Positions 9,445 to 21,900 of a stretch of 64,000 nucleotides of DNA are shown in pieces. Both the position numbers and the translations under genes were made by a program. The DNA is taken from NCBI GenBank assembly GCA_003255065.1, contig QAOA01007183.1, positions 1,494,189 to 1,558,188 on the forward strand, written 5' to 3'. This DNA is from Cercis canadensis. Lineage: Eukaryota; Streptophyta; Magnoliopsida; Fabales; Fabaceae. The notes beneath the pieces are model-generated. The model saw nothing but the letters and a program-made list of their open reading frames with translations. It was not told where the DNA came from and did not search any database. Numbering within the stretch: position 1 is the first letter of the stretch; each line of letters begins with the position of its first letter.

Positions 9445-12400
9445 CTACGCAGATGCTAACCCTTCAGGAAAGAGTTCATTGTCAGGGTCTGGTGAAAGAA
9501 ACTTTCGACAAGCGTAAAGCACAGCGGAATGGAAGCCTGTTGGATTGTCAATGAACACAAAGTGCCCAGCCTGCAACAAGTGGAAATAAGTTTTTTAGTT
9601 CAGATTATACTAAAACAGCTTCATTTTTGGGGTAACGGAGAAAGTGATACCTGAGGAACCCTAATGATTTCACATGGAACTTTCATGTGCTTGCGAGCTT
9701 CTTGGGCCCCCTGATAGTTCATCCAGTCTTGGAAACCGTATATGAAAGCGGTTGGCACCTTCCACTCTGAGGCACTATAACACAATGGAAGTGCTTAAGC
9801 AGAAATACATAATATGTAAAGTATTACCAACTCGAGCAGAAGTACGCAAGTAAAAGTAAATATTTGAAGCATACACCACACCAGAGATGAGGCCCTAAAT
9901 TCACTTTATAATATGATGTAAATTTGCTAGTTCTACTTATCATATGAAAATACTAGAATTTACGAGGATATATTTCATTTGCAGAGCAACAAAGATTCAA
10001 TGTTCATCAGCCAATGATAAGCCATGCTCTATGAATCCCAGGTAAGGGTGTAATCGGTCCAATTTACACCCCAAACCGCCCAGAACCAAGTCAAGCAAAT
10101 TTGGTTCGATTTGGTTTTTTGGAATTTTTTCAACTAAACCGAGTCAAACCGAACCGACCAAACTTGGTTCGGTCTCAGTTTTTGCCTCTCTAAACAAGAG
10201 AAATGGAAACCAAGGCTCAGAACAACAAATCAAGTTGAAGAACAGCAAGCAAAACCAAATAAATAAACACGCAAAATGCAGAACTAACAGCAAATCAGGT
10301 TGAAGAAACAGCAAGATAAATCAAACAGGATTTCAAAAGAACAAAAAACCAGCAATGCCCAAATTAAACATGGTTCAGGCAATCAAACAGAAAATAAATA
10401 AAAAATAAAAACCAGCAACACCAGATGGCCAAACGAATCAAATACAGGTGAAGGATTTGTGAGAGAGAGGGCTTCAAGCCTTCAACAAAGAGGGAGATAC
10501 CGAGACCAGCGAGAGGGCTTCAAGCCTTCGCCGCCGCCATCCCCAAATACAGGTGAAGGGTTCTGACTTCTGATGAGGCTCGGACAGTTACGATTTGCGC
10601 GATGGAGACCAGCGACAGGCTGTGCTTTTAAATTGACCATTTGACGTACAGGCTCCAAATCTATCCATTAATGAGCACTTCGAGCACCTGAACTTTGCAA
10701 ATGAAGAAAGCTTTGAATCGTCGAGACCCCATTTTTCAAATCCAATCTGTCCTGAACTTCTGGATAGAAATAACAAAGAGTCTCTGCCATCGATCCAAAA
10801 ATTTGCAACAGATGCCATCAGTGAAGGTTCAGAAAGGAAGAGATGATGAGTAGCACCAGAAAGTAACAAAGAATATGCAGCACTAGTCGTGCTCATGTCA
10901 AAAGCTTCTAACTAATTTTCATTTCTTTCAGAATACAGAGACAACAAACCACGAGCCAATTTTGCGATGGGCGCCTGTGGTTGGGGTGTAGGCGGTGGAA
11001 AGTCAGAATCTTGGAGATGAAGTAGGGACTACAACTGCCGTCGCTTTCTATTCGGATTTGAGTGGTCTCGTCGGGGAGGTCATGGGCTATGACTTATGGG
11101 TCATCTCAGTGAATATGATGAGGAAGCCAACACAGGCACAGCTAGCCGAGACGAAGAAACATAGACCCAAAAACTTCCACCAGAACATTTTCTAGGAAAG
11201 AAAGAAAGAAGAGAGGAGAGGATTTGCAATTTTTGAGGCGAGAATGACTGGACGAGTGAGGACTGAGGAGTGCAGGCTAGGGATTTCAGAGAGAAGACAT
11301 AAAACGACATAGTTTTGCTATAATCGGTTCGGTTTGGTTCGGTTCGGTTTAAGCTCGGTGTTTTTTTTTTTCACTGAAATCGAAAACCGAACTGGCCCTC
11401 TCGGTTTTTTAGAAAACCAAACCGAAAACCGGACCAACTCTCTCAGTTTGCCCCCGGTCCGGTTTGGTTCAGTCGGTTTGGCCGGTTTTCCGGTTTTGCC
11501 TTACACCCCTAATCCCAGGTGTAGTCGTCCTTCACTATACCAAAACACTGAATCAAGCCAGAAATACTAAAATCTCACAAGATTGGTACATGCTGAAACA
11601 AGATGCAGCAATTATCTTGATAAGGCCACTAACACATAAGTTCAAGGCTACTATATTTCTCCTTCTGCTCACTCAATCTCTCCAGTGATTTCTTTCCCTT
11701 CCTATCCAATCAATGTGTCTAAACTTTGAACGAAAGGCTTCATTCTCAAGAGATCATGCATATCTGACACAATTTTGATATCACCAATCTCTCCAGTAAT
11801 TTCTTTCCCTTCCTATCCAATCAATGTGTCTAAACTTTGAACGAAAGGCTTCATTCTCAAGAGATCATGCATATCTAACACAATGACGGGGCATACAAGT
11901 CAAGATAAATTGTGTCCTAAAAATTCAATGTCGTTATTTCTGACAGTTTTCACTCTTTTGAAGGAAAGAAAAGAATTGCTTTGGCTAAACAAAGCCATCA
12001 TCCGCGAAACATTTTTCAAGGTCCATACATCTTGGACCAAACTAGCATCTAGAAGCACATCTACACACAAGTTCTTTTTTCCCCAAAACCAAAAACAGCA
12101 TATCCGAAGCAGTAGCAGATTTCAATTTCATGCGGTAAGAATTAGGAATTTTGAAGTGTAACACATGATTGTAGTCTACATGACAGTATCAACTACATAA
12201 AATTTTCCAATAACAACTAATTTGTTTTAAGACAAAATTCAATCTTAATATGACAAAGCAGAAATGCATTGTTGATTCAATAGGAGTAGAATTCACCAAA
12301 CCTCTGAAGAAGGGGCATCCTAGCAAAGGCTCCAAAAGCAAAAATATATTTTAAGCACAGCTCTCCGCTAGCTTTGGCCACTAAAGTATGATAAACATAA

Positions 12401-15387
12401 TCTACAATAGCCAAAGAAAACAATAATTAGAATGCAGCCCTACATGTAAAACCGCATATTATTATATAGTCTTGTCATGCCTGTCAACAATCTTGATTCT
12501 TCTTGGGTCAACATGTCCCCTGTTGAATATGTACCAAACCTAGCACTTGTATACCTGCGGACTAGGTCTGGACCCCAAGGACCTAATCCTCTGCCAGACA
12601 TATATGGAAAAAATCAAAAGGACAAATTAATAATATCAAATATCCAGCATATGAAAATAATAAAAAGCACTCATATGATAACTAAGTAAAAAAGCACTCA
12701 TGATAACCAAGTAAATCCAGGGGATGAACAACACCGAAGAATTGGAAACATGATCTACAAAAAGATGATAGATATAGCATAAGAAGGTTGCACATTTGCC
12801 TTCCTTCAAGTAGTTTCCCAAAAGTCAGTCCCACCGAACCCTCTCAACCACAGGCCCACCCCAACAAAATTGATTTAAACATTACCTAAGGCAAATGGTT
12901 TGCAACCCAAACAATAAGCTCCATATGCCAGGCACTGGATCAACTGTAAAGTTTTTCCAAAAGGAATACATCCATGACTTAGGGAATAATGACTAGAACC
13001 CATCATTCAACAAAGACCATATGAATATAAGTTAATATACTCGTCTACTTCAGCAACTAAACCAGTAAAATCAATATTAAAGGCAGTCAGTCAGATATTG
13101 TCAACCTGACAACTCATTACCATTAAATACAAACTACATGCATCTAATCACCACCAGAATTAGTCTAATCCAACAGTCAAACACAATAAGCAATCTGTAT
13201 TTCAGAAGCCAACCTGTTGGACAAGCTAAAACGACAGTAATAGGTTGCCACGACAAGCACAAGAACTGGAATAATTATGGAAGACTTCTTTTCTGATTTC
13301 AACTTCATCTAACCAATAGTTTAAGAAAGATATACACATCTGAAGGATAAACTACCAAAATACTGAAACTAAACCTAATACTACATTGTGAAAAGAAGAA
13401 AATAATAGAGTAATTTACCTGACAACCTTCTGAGGTGTAAAATTAGATTCCCATAGATGATTCAGAATTGCTCCTTTCCATGTTGCTCTGAACCGTGTAA
13501 TCCTCTCAGACTTGGCATCTGATTCTGATGAAAATCCGACGGATCCCACCAAAATCAAGTGCTGGATGTGCTCAGGGTGCTATATATAAATATTTTTAAA
13601 ATATACATCAGAAAAAGGGAGAAAAAGAATTGGAATAAAGCACTCAAACACTAGGTGGTAAGACATTCACCTTGAGCGCATATTTGGCAGCAACATAACC
13701 ACCAAAAGAATGTCCTAGTAATATAAAATTGGTAAGGTTTTTGGCTTTTCTCCATTCCTCAAAAGAGTCAATGAACCATGCCTCAGTTTCTGTAGTATCA
13801 ACAATCAGTTATAAGTATTTGCTAGTTATAACTCTCAAACTTAAAGCAACACAAGAGGTCTTTCCTATTCCAAATTAACTCTAGAATTGCTGGTGACAAT
13901 GTAAAAAATACATGACTAACCTTCAGTGCTTCTGCATGTAAAGTCAGGCCTGCTTGATCCACCCCAACTGAAAAGAAAGTTTTGGGGAAAAAAGTAAGGA
14001 CAAAATATACAAGCGTCCATTTGACACACCCTCTCTATCCAGAAGAGAATTAAGAATATAATAGCATTGAACAGGTGCCTCTTGAACAATATGGAGAAAA
14101 CCTTAAAGGAGTTCATTATCCTAATCCTAATGAAGAAAAGGAACCTGTGTCGAAGTTGCAATATGTGTAGCAAAGGACTCAAACAAGGACTTATATTTTT
14201 CCAGTCGGTTTCCTACATCCTAGGATATACTGGATCTTGATAAAGGACAGGAAGTAAAAGAAGCCTTATTAAGTGATTCCCTATCCACTCTTACCTTCAC
14301 TCATTTTTCTTATATCAAATGAAGCAGCAGAGGGGGACAACCAGACAAGGCACTAAAGCGCTCAGAAAAAGCGATTCCTAAAAATTTAAGCAGCAAGCAT
14401 AAAAATTTAGATTCAATATAAGCACTGCTCACCCAAGTTGATCAATAGCAATGACTCTGAAATGACTGGCAAGAGCATCAAAGTTACGGAAGAAGAAACC
14501 CTGGGAAGCACCATATCCATGAACCATTACAAGTGTAGGAGAATCATCTTTGCTGTCAAATGTAACAGTATTAATAAATCTTTGCTCGTTGCTTGATGAA
14601 CGAAACCATCTAACTTTTGACCCAGGTGGCCCAGAGCCTATATTGACTTGTTCTTGAACATAGGGAGTCCTGTGAAAGAAGCCATAAAAGTCATGAATAG
14701 CCATTACCAGGGGCAGAAAAAGATTTCTCCTGATTTAGTCCAATGCGTATAAATTAGTCTGAGTTGCACATATAAATTTGAGACTATATATGTAAGAGAA
14801 ACGAAGTACGAACCGCAATTCACAATTTTCGTTACAAAAGAAGTTGGAAGGTGCAGTAATTATGAAAGAATCTATTGTGTAGACCTCAATAATAATTAGC
14901 GAGGACGTATAAAATCATACGAGCAAATGAGTCATGGCGCTTCATGATGACAATCAAATAATCAGTTCATGTAAGCATATAAAAAAGTTTCAAAACAGGT
15001 TTCATGGTGTCTTATAGAAATAATGGATATGAAATTCCCCAAATGTAGTAATTGATTATAGAAGACAATTTCGAGGGGGGAAAACCCTCTCATTAGGGAG
15101 AAAAACCACAAATTTAATTAGTCGTTGATTCCCCAATAAATTTGTCATCGATAAAATGGAAAGGGTAGCGTTTAGAAGAAGAAAAGAGGGAATTACTTGA
15201 CAAGAGAGAGAAGTCGTTTCTCGGCAGCGATGATGCGATCGGTGGAAGTGGGAATCCAACGGAGAACAGAAGGCCAGAAACGTCTGGTTTTTGCCTCACT
15301 TGTAGCAGATGATCCTAAGTCGCCCTTGCTAATCTCTTCCGTCATTCTCGATATTAAATTCGACAACCGGAACCGAGTTAAGTTCAT
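9445..15387 (-). CDS. Alpha/beta hydrolase, plant CGI-58 / lysophosphatidic acid acyltransferase type
   Basis: Homologue of Arabidopsis At4g24160 (CGI-58), a soluble protein described with lysophosphatidate acyltransferase and lipase activities and a role in lipid homeostasis. Nine coding exons: 15197-15387, 14433-14669, 13921-13967, 13671-13789, 13419-13579, 12481-12590, 12302-12401, 9651-9774, 9445-9570; they sum to 1215 nt (404 residues plus stop). Visible motifs: HGYGASQG oxyanion region, nucleophile elbow GHSFGG with Ser about 186, and the HX4D acyltransferase motif HFVFID at about 366-371. The join of exons 12481-12590 and 12302-12401 needs a GC-AG intron (donor ACAG|GCATG) to give the conserved LLTDYVYHTL reading. 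The intron 9775-12301 is unusually large because it contains a DNA transposon and a 111-bp tandem repeat. A (TTC)n run lies upstream in the promoter or 5' UTR. Confidence 0.92.
10034..11520. mobile_element. Non-autonomous TIR DNA transposon in a CGI-58 intron
   Basis: The element spans 10044-11510 (1467 bp). It is bounded by a 10-bp direct repeat AATCCCAGGT at 10034-10043 and 11511-11520, read as the target site duplication. Terminal inverted repeats are AAGGGTGTAA on the left and the complement of TTACACCCCT on the right, with one mismatch. Both ends carry clusters of GGTTCGGTTT-like subterminal repeats in opposite orientation. The interior has a 102-codon minus-strand ORF (10588-10896) with no recognised domain and no transposase. 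A 9-10 bp duplication favours a Mutator-like origin, while the terminal sequence also resembles some plant hAT elements, so the superfamily is left open. Confidence 0.8.
11674..11883. repeat. 111-bp tandem duplication in a CGI-58 intron
   Basis: Two adjacent copies begin CAATCTCTCCAGT at 11674 and 11785. They differ at a few sites (for example CAGTGATT versus CAGTAATT, and CTGACAC versus CTAACAC). There is no N between them, unlike the assembly-type duplications, so this is probably a genuine tandem duplication. Confidence 0.75.
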
Positions 15388-18300
15388 ACAATAAATAAAA
15401 ATTAATGACCGGGGGACACTACTAAGTATTATTAGTCAACAACCACAACCACAACCACTGGTGCGTATTTTCTTCTTCTTCTTCTTCTTCTTCTTCTTTA
15501 AATTCCTCAGACAATGTTATCTTATAAATAATAAGCACAGGTCGTAAACAATAGATTGCGCACCAAGCCACACCAGAATTGTCCTGGAGCCTGGAGGGGC
15601 TTTGACCACTCAACAAGGGCGTAGGAAGAAAAGATTGAAAGAAGAATAAAGTAAATACAGTATTAACGACTATAGTCGGTGACGCGGAATCAATAATAGT
15701 TAATAGTTAAAAATGAAAAAACGATGACCTTAAATTTAAACATTAAGGAAGCTTCCAAACAAACCGAGGAATTTCCTCTTTATTTATAGTCAAAATTTTG
15801 TGTGATGGCTGAAGCACCTACTTACGCAGGCAGTGACGTAGATCGATGCTGGCCGCCATACAAGACTGCCACAGGCGTCGCGCCAATAATCAAAACTCTC
15901 CAGGAATCAATAATTTCCACGCGTTTCAGTTTTATAAACCAAATTTGAAATGCTTGATCTACAATTTGCAACAGCAGATAAATAAATCTAACGGGAATTT
16001 CACTTTTTCTCTACAAAAGCTGAATGTCCAAAACTCATGAAACAAAAGAAACACCACTTTAATTTTTTTTTAAAAAAAAACTAAAATTCTATCTTAGTCC
16101 CTCATTCACTACAAAAATATGCTTCTTCCCATCACTTTTAAATTATTTCATTTTGGGCCAATTTTGATAATTGGTTTCTTCTTAGAAATGACTTTTTTTT
16201 ATTCTCGATAAATCTCCTTGACAAGCCATGTATAAACTATTTTGATTATTGCACCAACGTCCTCGTCCACCCTTTCGATAATTAAGAAAGCAATTCATTT
16301 TCTTGGAAACAGGAATTAGATTGAGCTAGACAAATATCTTTTATTCCTTCTTTAAAAGTGAGCTTATCTTATATACTCTCAAGTAATACTACTATTAGAC
16401 ATATAAAAGGGAAACTCACCTATAGGAATAACGTCCAGAGTAAATTAATCATAAACCTAATTTCAAGTTTTTGCGAGTATGATGCCAAGTGTACTTATAT
16501 AAAATAAAATAAAAAAAAGTGTTAAAAAATGTGAGTATCATGACTCCTTTATATCACTTGTATAGCACCTTTCTCTTCAGGCATATTTTAGCTACAAAAT
16601 GACCTAAAAAAGCCCATAATTTTATACCGCCCTTAACAAACATAAAGCAAGTTATTCGATAACCCCCCAATACGTATCAAACATAACATAAACGCAGAAA
16701 ATATGTTCTAGGTTGTTAATACTTCGCACAGTAATTTTATTTTACCCTTCCATACTATGGTACTTAATATTCATGCCAATAATGTCTTCGAAAAAATATA
16801 CGCAGCGATTTAGATACATGCCACGAGTCAAAAGTCAAACCAAACATGGGTGCAGGTGGCTAGTTTAATTATAGATGAGAAATACTTCATGCAATACAAA
16901 AAATGAGTCCAATTAAATTCCATTATTATCTTGTATGCACAATATGCGATAACGTGACAATAACTAATCAGTGTATACTGCTTATAGATTAACATGTATA
17001 TGAGCTATATGAAAGATATGGGATGGGACACGTTAGTGTAGGTACAGGAATGCAGATGACATCTCCTTCTAGTTTATCCAGTGTCAAGACTCGGGCTTTC
17101 GTCTGTATTAGTCTAAGAAATGCAGATAGCAAGGTAGATGATAACCTCCTATTATATCTCACTGGCTAATACAACTGCAAATTGAAGTAGAAATCTTGGT
17201 TTTTGATGTCAACAGTAGCTAATCTAAACAAAATGGTAGAATCCATACATGTCTGTTATATTGAGTATTTTATTTCAAACTCACATCATACGAAGCACAT
17301 TTTGCCAATAGAACAATTGGCCGCTAAGAAGAAAAATGGAGGGGGGAAGAAGGGCAAGGACGAAACTGTTTGGATCTGAGAGATAATCATTCAAAATATG
17401 GCAATACCAAAGATCTTGCATCTATATATAATACATTACCGAATATATCAACCTCTATCTAATAAGAAAAAACGAAACAAAAAAGAATATTATTAGTCCT
17501 CAGTAACATAAGTCCAGAATGATTATAGAAAAATGACAGGAGAAAACAACTGTACAGGAATCGTAGAACCTTTAACTAGTCTCGTCCAATGGCAGTTTCT
17601 AATGGTAGGAAGGAGCACATACCAGAAATTCATCCAAAAACGGAATACACGAAAGATAGTTTTCTATTGGGATCTGCAAGCAATTCAAAATAGCTTCAAT
17701 GAAATTATGTTACCCAATATTCCTAGTCAATGGAAGATAAATTTGTTAATTATCGAGAAGAAATTCTCTGCAACCAAGCATGTACACTTACCCTTTTAGG
17801 TACTTTTCTATTGCAATTTAATTTCCCTTGCAGCACTACTTTTCCATCCATGATTAACATACTGCTGGCATGAAGAGTCTGCAGCATAAACACAAAAGAA
17901 ATGGCAACATAATGGGCCCATCAACCTCATACACCAAGAGGGACAATAAAATGAAAGGGCAACATAAATGAAAAAGGCATAACGCACCTGAAAATTGTCT
18001 GTAAAAGAGAGAATTGCAATAAATATCAAGTCATAGGAAGGAGGGAACAAACCCCCCCACATCTGTGATTGGCAGATTATCTTTCTCAGCCTAATATCAA
18101 ATAGAAAGAGGTGTAGGCCATAGAGAGCACAAGAGAACGGCAAGATAGAACAATTCAAAGGACGTGGGCATCCCATGGTGCAATCTTTCAAACAGTGATT
18201 AAAGATAAATTGAAGATACATTTACTAGCAATGCAATGATTATATTTCAATCAATATAATATTTACTTGGAAGCTGACTCAAGTATATCTGGAGAGGGTA

Positions 18301-18997
18301 CTTGCATATATCATACCCATGTTACACACACACACTCACAACAGAAGCGAGAGAGTTGGATCTTATTAAAGTGGGCATCATTCTTTCCTCACTTTAGAGA
18401 ATGTTGCAAGAGTTGGTCATTGAAGTTAAACTTAAAAAATCGGAACAATGTTGAAGTGTTCTAGTAGGAGAATAGGAAATGGATATGTATGCTTGTCATC
18501 ACTAAAACATCCTAAACTGTACAAATGGAAACAATTGATAAGGTCAACTAATGTCTTGTCCGTGAGAAACCCCTTCAATAAAAATAGGGTCTAATTTTTC
18601 AACCCTCAGGCACAACCTCAATGAAGATGAAAGGATGGATGAATGCAATCTGCTGTCATCTTCAAACTTGCTGACGCCTGTCATCTAGATAGTCCATCTG
18701 AAAACATTTGCATGGAGCCTGTTTATCATGTAGAAAAGACTGTTTATGGCATACTCCACAATCAATATTCAATTCAAGTTTGCAACCGAGATATTTGCAT
18801 AAAGCCCATTCAGTTATAATTGGACAGGCTCTCTGTTTCTTTCAGGGCACCTTCTGAGCCTTTCACATTGGCAGACTGAAACACTCATCTGAGACTGTCC
18901 AAGGCCACGAAAACTGCAACTGAAGGAGGAACAAGTAACAAATTCCGCAACTCTGCCCCAGAAGTGCAACAAACCACGTTAATCCATCCTAACACCA
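15388..18997. other. Intergenic region between CGI-58 5' end and LDL3 3' end
   Basis: The left part must include the CGI-58 promoter and the (TTC)n microsatellite at 15470-15498. The right part must hold the LDL3 3' UTR. The rest is AT-rich; ORFs of up to 137 codons (for example 17808-18221 minus) show no domain or conserved motif. No gene is seen. Confidence 0.55.
15470..15498. repeat. (TTC)n microsatellite
   Basis: About nine TTC units in a row, some 80-110 bases upstream of the CGI-58 start codon. Read along the gene strand it is a GAA run, probably in the 5' UTR or core promoter. Confidence 0.9.
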
Positions 18998-21900
18998 TTA
19001 AGATTTCACGTCTGGCTTCATTGCCATGTGTCTTTCAATCAATTTATCCACAAAGGAGCGGATCTGCATGTTTAAGACCATCCAACTACAGCTTAGTGAA
19101 AAAGAAAAAAGAGCTAAGAATGTCAGAAGCACCTCTATGGCTTCCCATTCATAAAAGTGCCTAGAAATGTGAAAAAATCAGCAAAAAGAAATTAAAGGGT
19201 TTCAAATGGTTAATTTGCACCGACACCCCAAAAGCTAGCTGTCAGGCACGTTTCAACATTAGTGACATGAATATCAAATTCTGAAAGGGGGTCTTTGGCC
19301 GGAAAAAATCCATAGGAATGTCAGATAGACCATAGACAATTAATGGCAAATAACAGAACACAAACCTTATTCTTTCGCTTAAAATCAAGAAACTCATGAA
19401 CAGCCATGGCTTTTTCTGCATCTGTGGCTTGCTCCATCACCTGAAATTTAAACCTCGGAAAGTGAGAAATGGAAAAGGACTAGAGTCTCTAAAGATGATA
19501 TTCATAAATCATAGTAACAAACTGATAATCTCTTAGTTTACCAAATAGAAGAGAAAAGCTAAAGAGTGAAGAATGAAAATAACCTTGGTTGCACTTTTCT
19601 TCATTATAGCCTTGTACCCATCTTTGTCTAGTTTCCTTGCCTTATAAAGGGGCATAAGCAGAGATGCAACATAATCCACAACAGCCTGTTTGATACGATC
19701 TGCTCCTCGAGAATGACTTTTTAAAGCCTCATTATTTACAGTAACCTGTGAAATGGAGCTCTCATTTGCCATACCATCACGCTTCCAGCTGGGTAGTCTT
19801 ACATAGGTGTTTGAATCCTCCTCATCATTCACATGTATGGTTGGATTAGAAAAATCAGAATCAGCTGCAGCTGCTTGAGATTGCCATCTCTCAATGGCAT
19901 GATAGTCTTTGATCCCCACACTACCAGCTGTGTCAATCCACGCCTTTGTAAATATATTACTGTCCACAGCAACACTTTCTCCTGAGTGCTCTCTGAAATT
20001 CAAATGGCTGGCAATCTCATTTGAATGACTCCGTTGTGAGAGGTTATCCGCTGACATTCTAGAATTGTCTAGGTTAACACAAGCAGCGGAGAAATCAACA
20101 GACCAATTCCTAACCCTGCAATTCCTAGAATCTATCTCAGAAATACAGTCTTGCCTTCCCAAAACACCACCAGACCACTTTTTTCTACTATCACACTCAT
20201 CATTTTGTGAAGACTGCCCCCGTCTAGCAAACTTGTGGAAAGAAGGTATCTTTGGAAGCTGCAGCAGTGTATTGCACCTGGCTTCTGCAGAGGCATATGC
20301 CTGCAAAGAAAAAGAACCATTGATCTTGGAATCATGGCAAACAAAACAGGAACTGTCAAGAGACAGTAAGTAGAATAGTCTTTGGATACACTGTCACTCA
20401 ATCACTGGCTAGAAGAGAGAGAGAGAGGGGGGGTTGGGAAGAAAGATTCTAGAAAATTATCACATTTCTATTTCGTTAAAGCACTGACAAATCCAGTCTC
20501 CTACTATCAGCTGAGAAAATAATAATACTATTTGAGGGTGCAGGATAAATACACCGCTGTGCTCATATTCGTAACCAATAAAAAAATTTACATTCAAATA
20601 ATCATTTTTCCTGTGAAACCAAATTTACTAATTAAAGAATATGAGAACATGAGCTATCCAAGCAAATGTAAATACAATGCACTTGAGGAAGAGAGGACCA
20701 AATCTGACTCGGATTGAATGGCCAAGTCCAAAATTAGAAGAGCATTTTAGATGTCCTTTAGCTAGATAACTGGTGTAGAAAAATGAAGAATTGGAAAACA
20801 AGGAAGGAATTTAAAAAAAAAAAATGATAAAAAATCCCAACCTGCCCACACTAACCACAGAGGTGAGAGAGTCAGTTTTAGTAACAACACAATCAACCAG
20901 CAAAGCATAAGATGATCATCCTGGAGTTATTAACAAGGCCAGAGAATGTCTACAACATGCCATAACTCCAAGCCAATTTCAGGTGGCCAATGAATACTTC
21001 ATAGATCAATGACCTATTTTCAACAAACTAGTATTCCGAGTTGGCCCATGCATAAGCAATAAGGATAATATTTAGAGTTGATTTGCTAATTTTTCATCAA
21101 GCAACATGCAGTAATGCCATACAATTATAGTGGTATGAGTCGAATGACATTACAACATTATACCCCAGTAACTATCTGCATAGTTACATGTCATAATCAC
21201 CATGCACAAAAAAATCTCCTCTGACAGAATTCTAGCACAAAAGAATATAAAGGAAATCCACATTACAACAAACAAAGGTGATTAAGTAATTCTACTTGTA
21301 ACTATCAACTCATCTTCAGAAGCACCATACCAACAAACGCATACAGCAAAACCAAAATGCCAAGAGAAACAAACCTCAGCAGCAGCAAGCGCCTTAGCAC
21401 GGGCAGCTTCTGCAGCAGCAACGGCTGCCTGTTCTTCTTCAGACATAGTATAGAGGTTATCTGCCTTCTCATTAACTACTTTGCCTATTGAACCTTGAGA
21501 CCTGGAAGAACTGACCTCAAGCCTTGAGTCGTTTGCTGTTTGTTGTCTTACTTGTTTGCTGTGCGGTTTCTTCACATTTGATATGGCAGGTGAATCGCTT
21601 CCACCAGATGCAGGTGCAGGCAAGCCTCCTTTACTCTCAAAAACACCATGATGCATGCTTAGAGGTGGCTTTCCTGAGGTTGAATCTTTAAGAGGTTTTC
21701 TCTTTGATAAATCAATAGCAGTTGCTTGTCTTGACAACTTCAATCCACCATTAGAAGCTTTTTCCTTGCGGAAGATTTCAAGCCATACACTAACCAACTG
21801 GCTTGCTATAGCACGAATATCACGGCTAGTATGTACACAAACTTTTTCCTTCACTGTTTTCCCTATGCCTACACCCAACAATAGAAGAGATTAACAAAAA

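Noticed and set aside
10588-10896. Transposase fragment in the intronic DNA transposon
   Set aside because: The translated sequence shows no transposase motif, so it is left as an unassigned ORF inside the element.
17808-18221. 137-codon minus-strand ORF as an extra LDL3 exon
   Set aside because: LDL3 already ends with the conserved IRSFVDKLIERHM and a stop at 18998; this ORF has no similarity to known LDL3 sequence.
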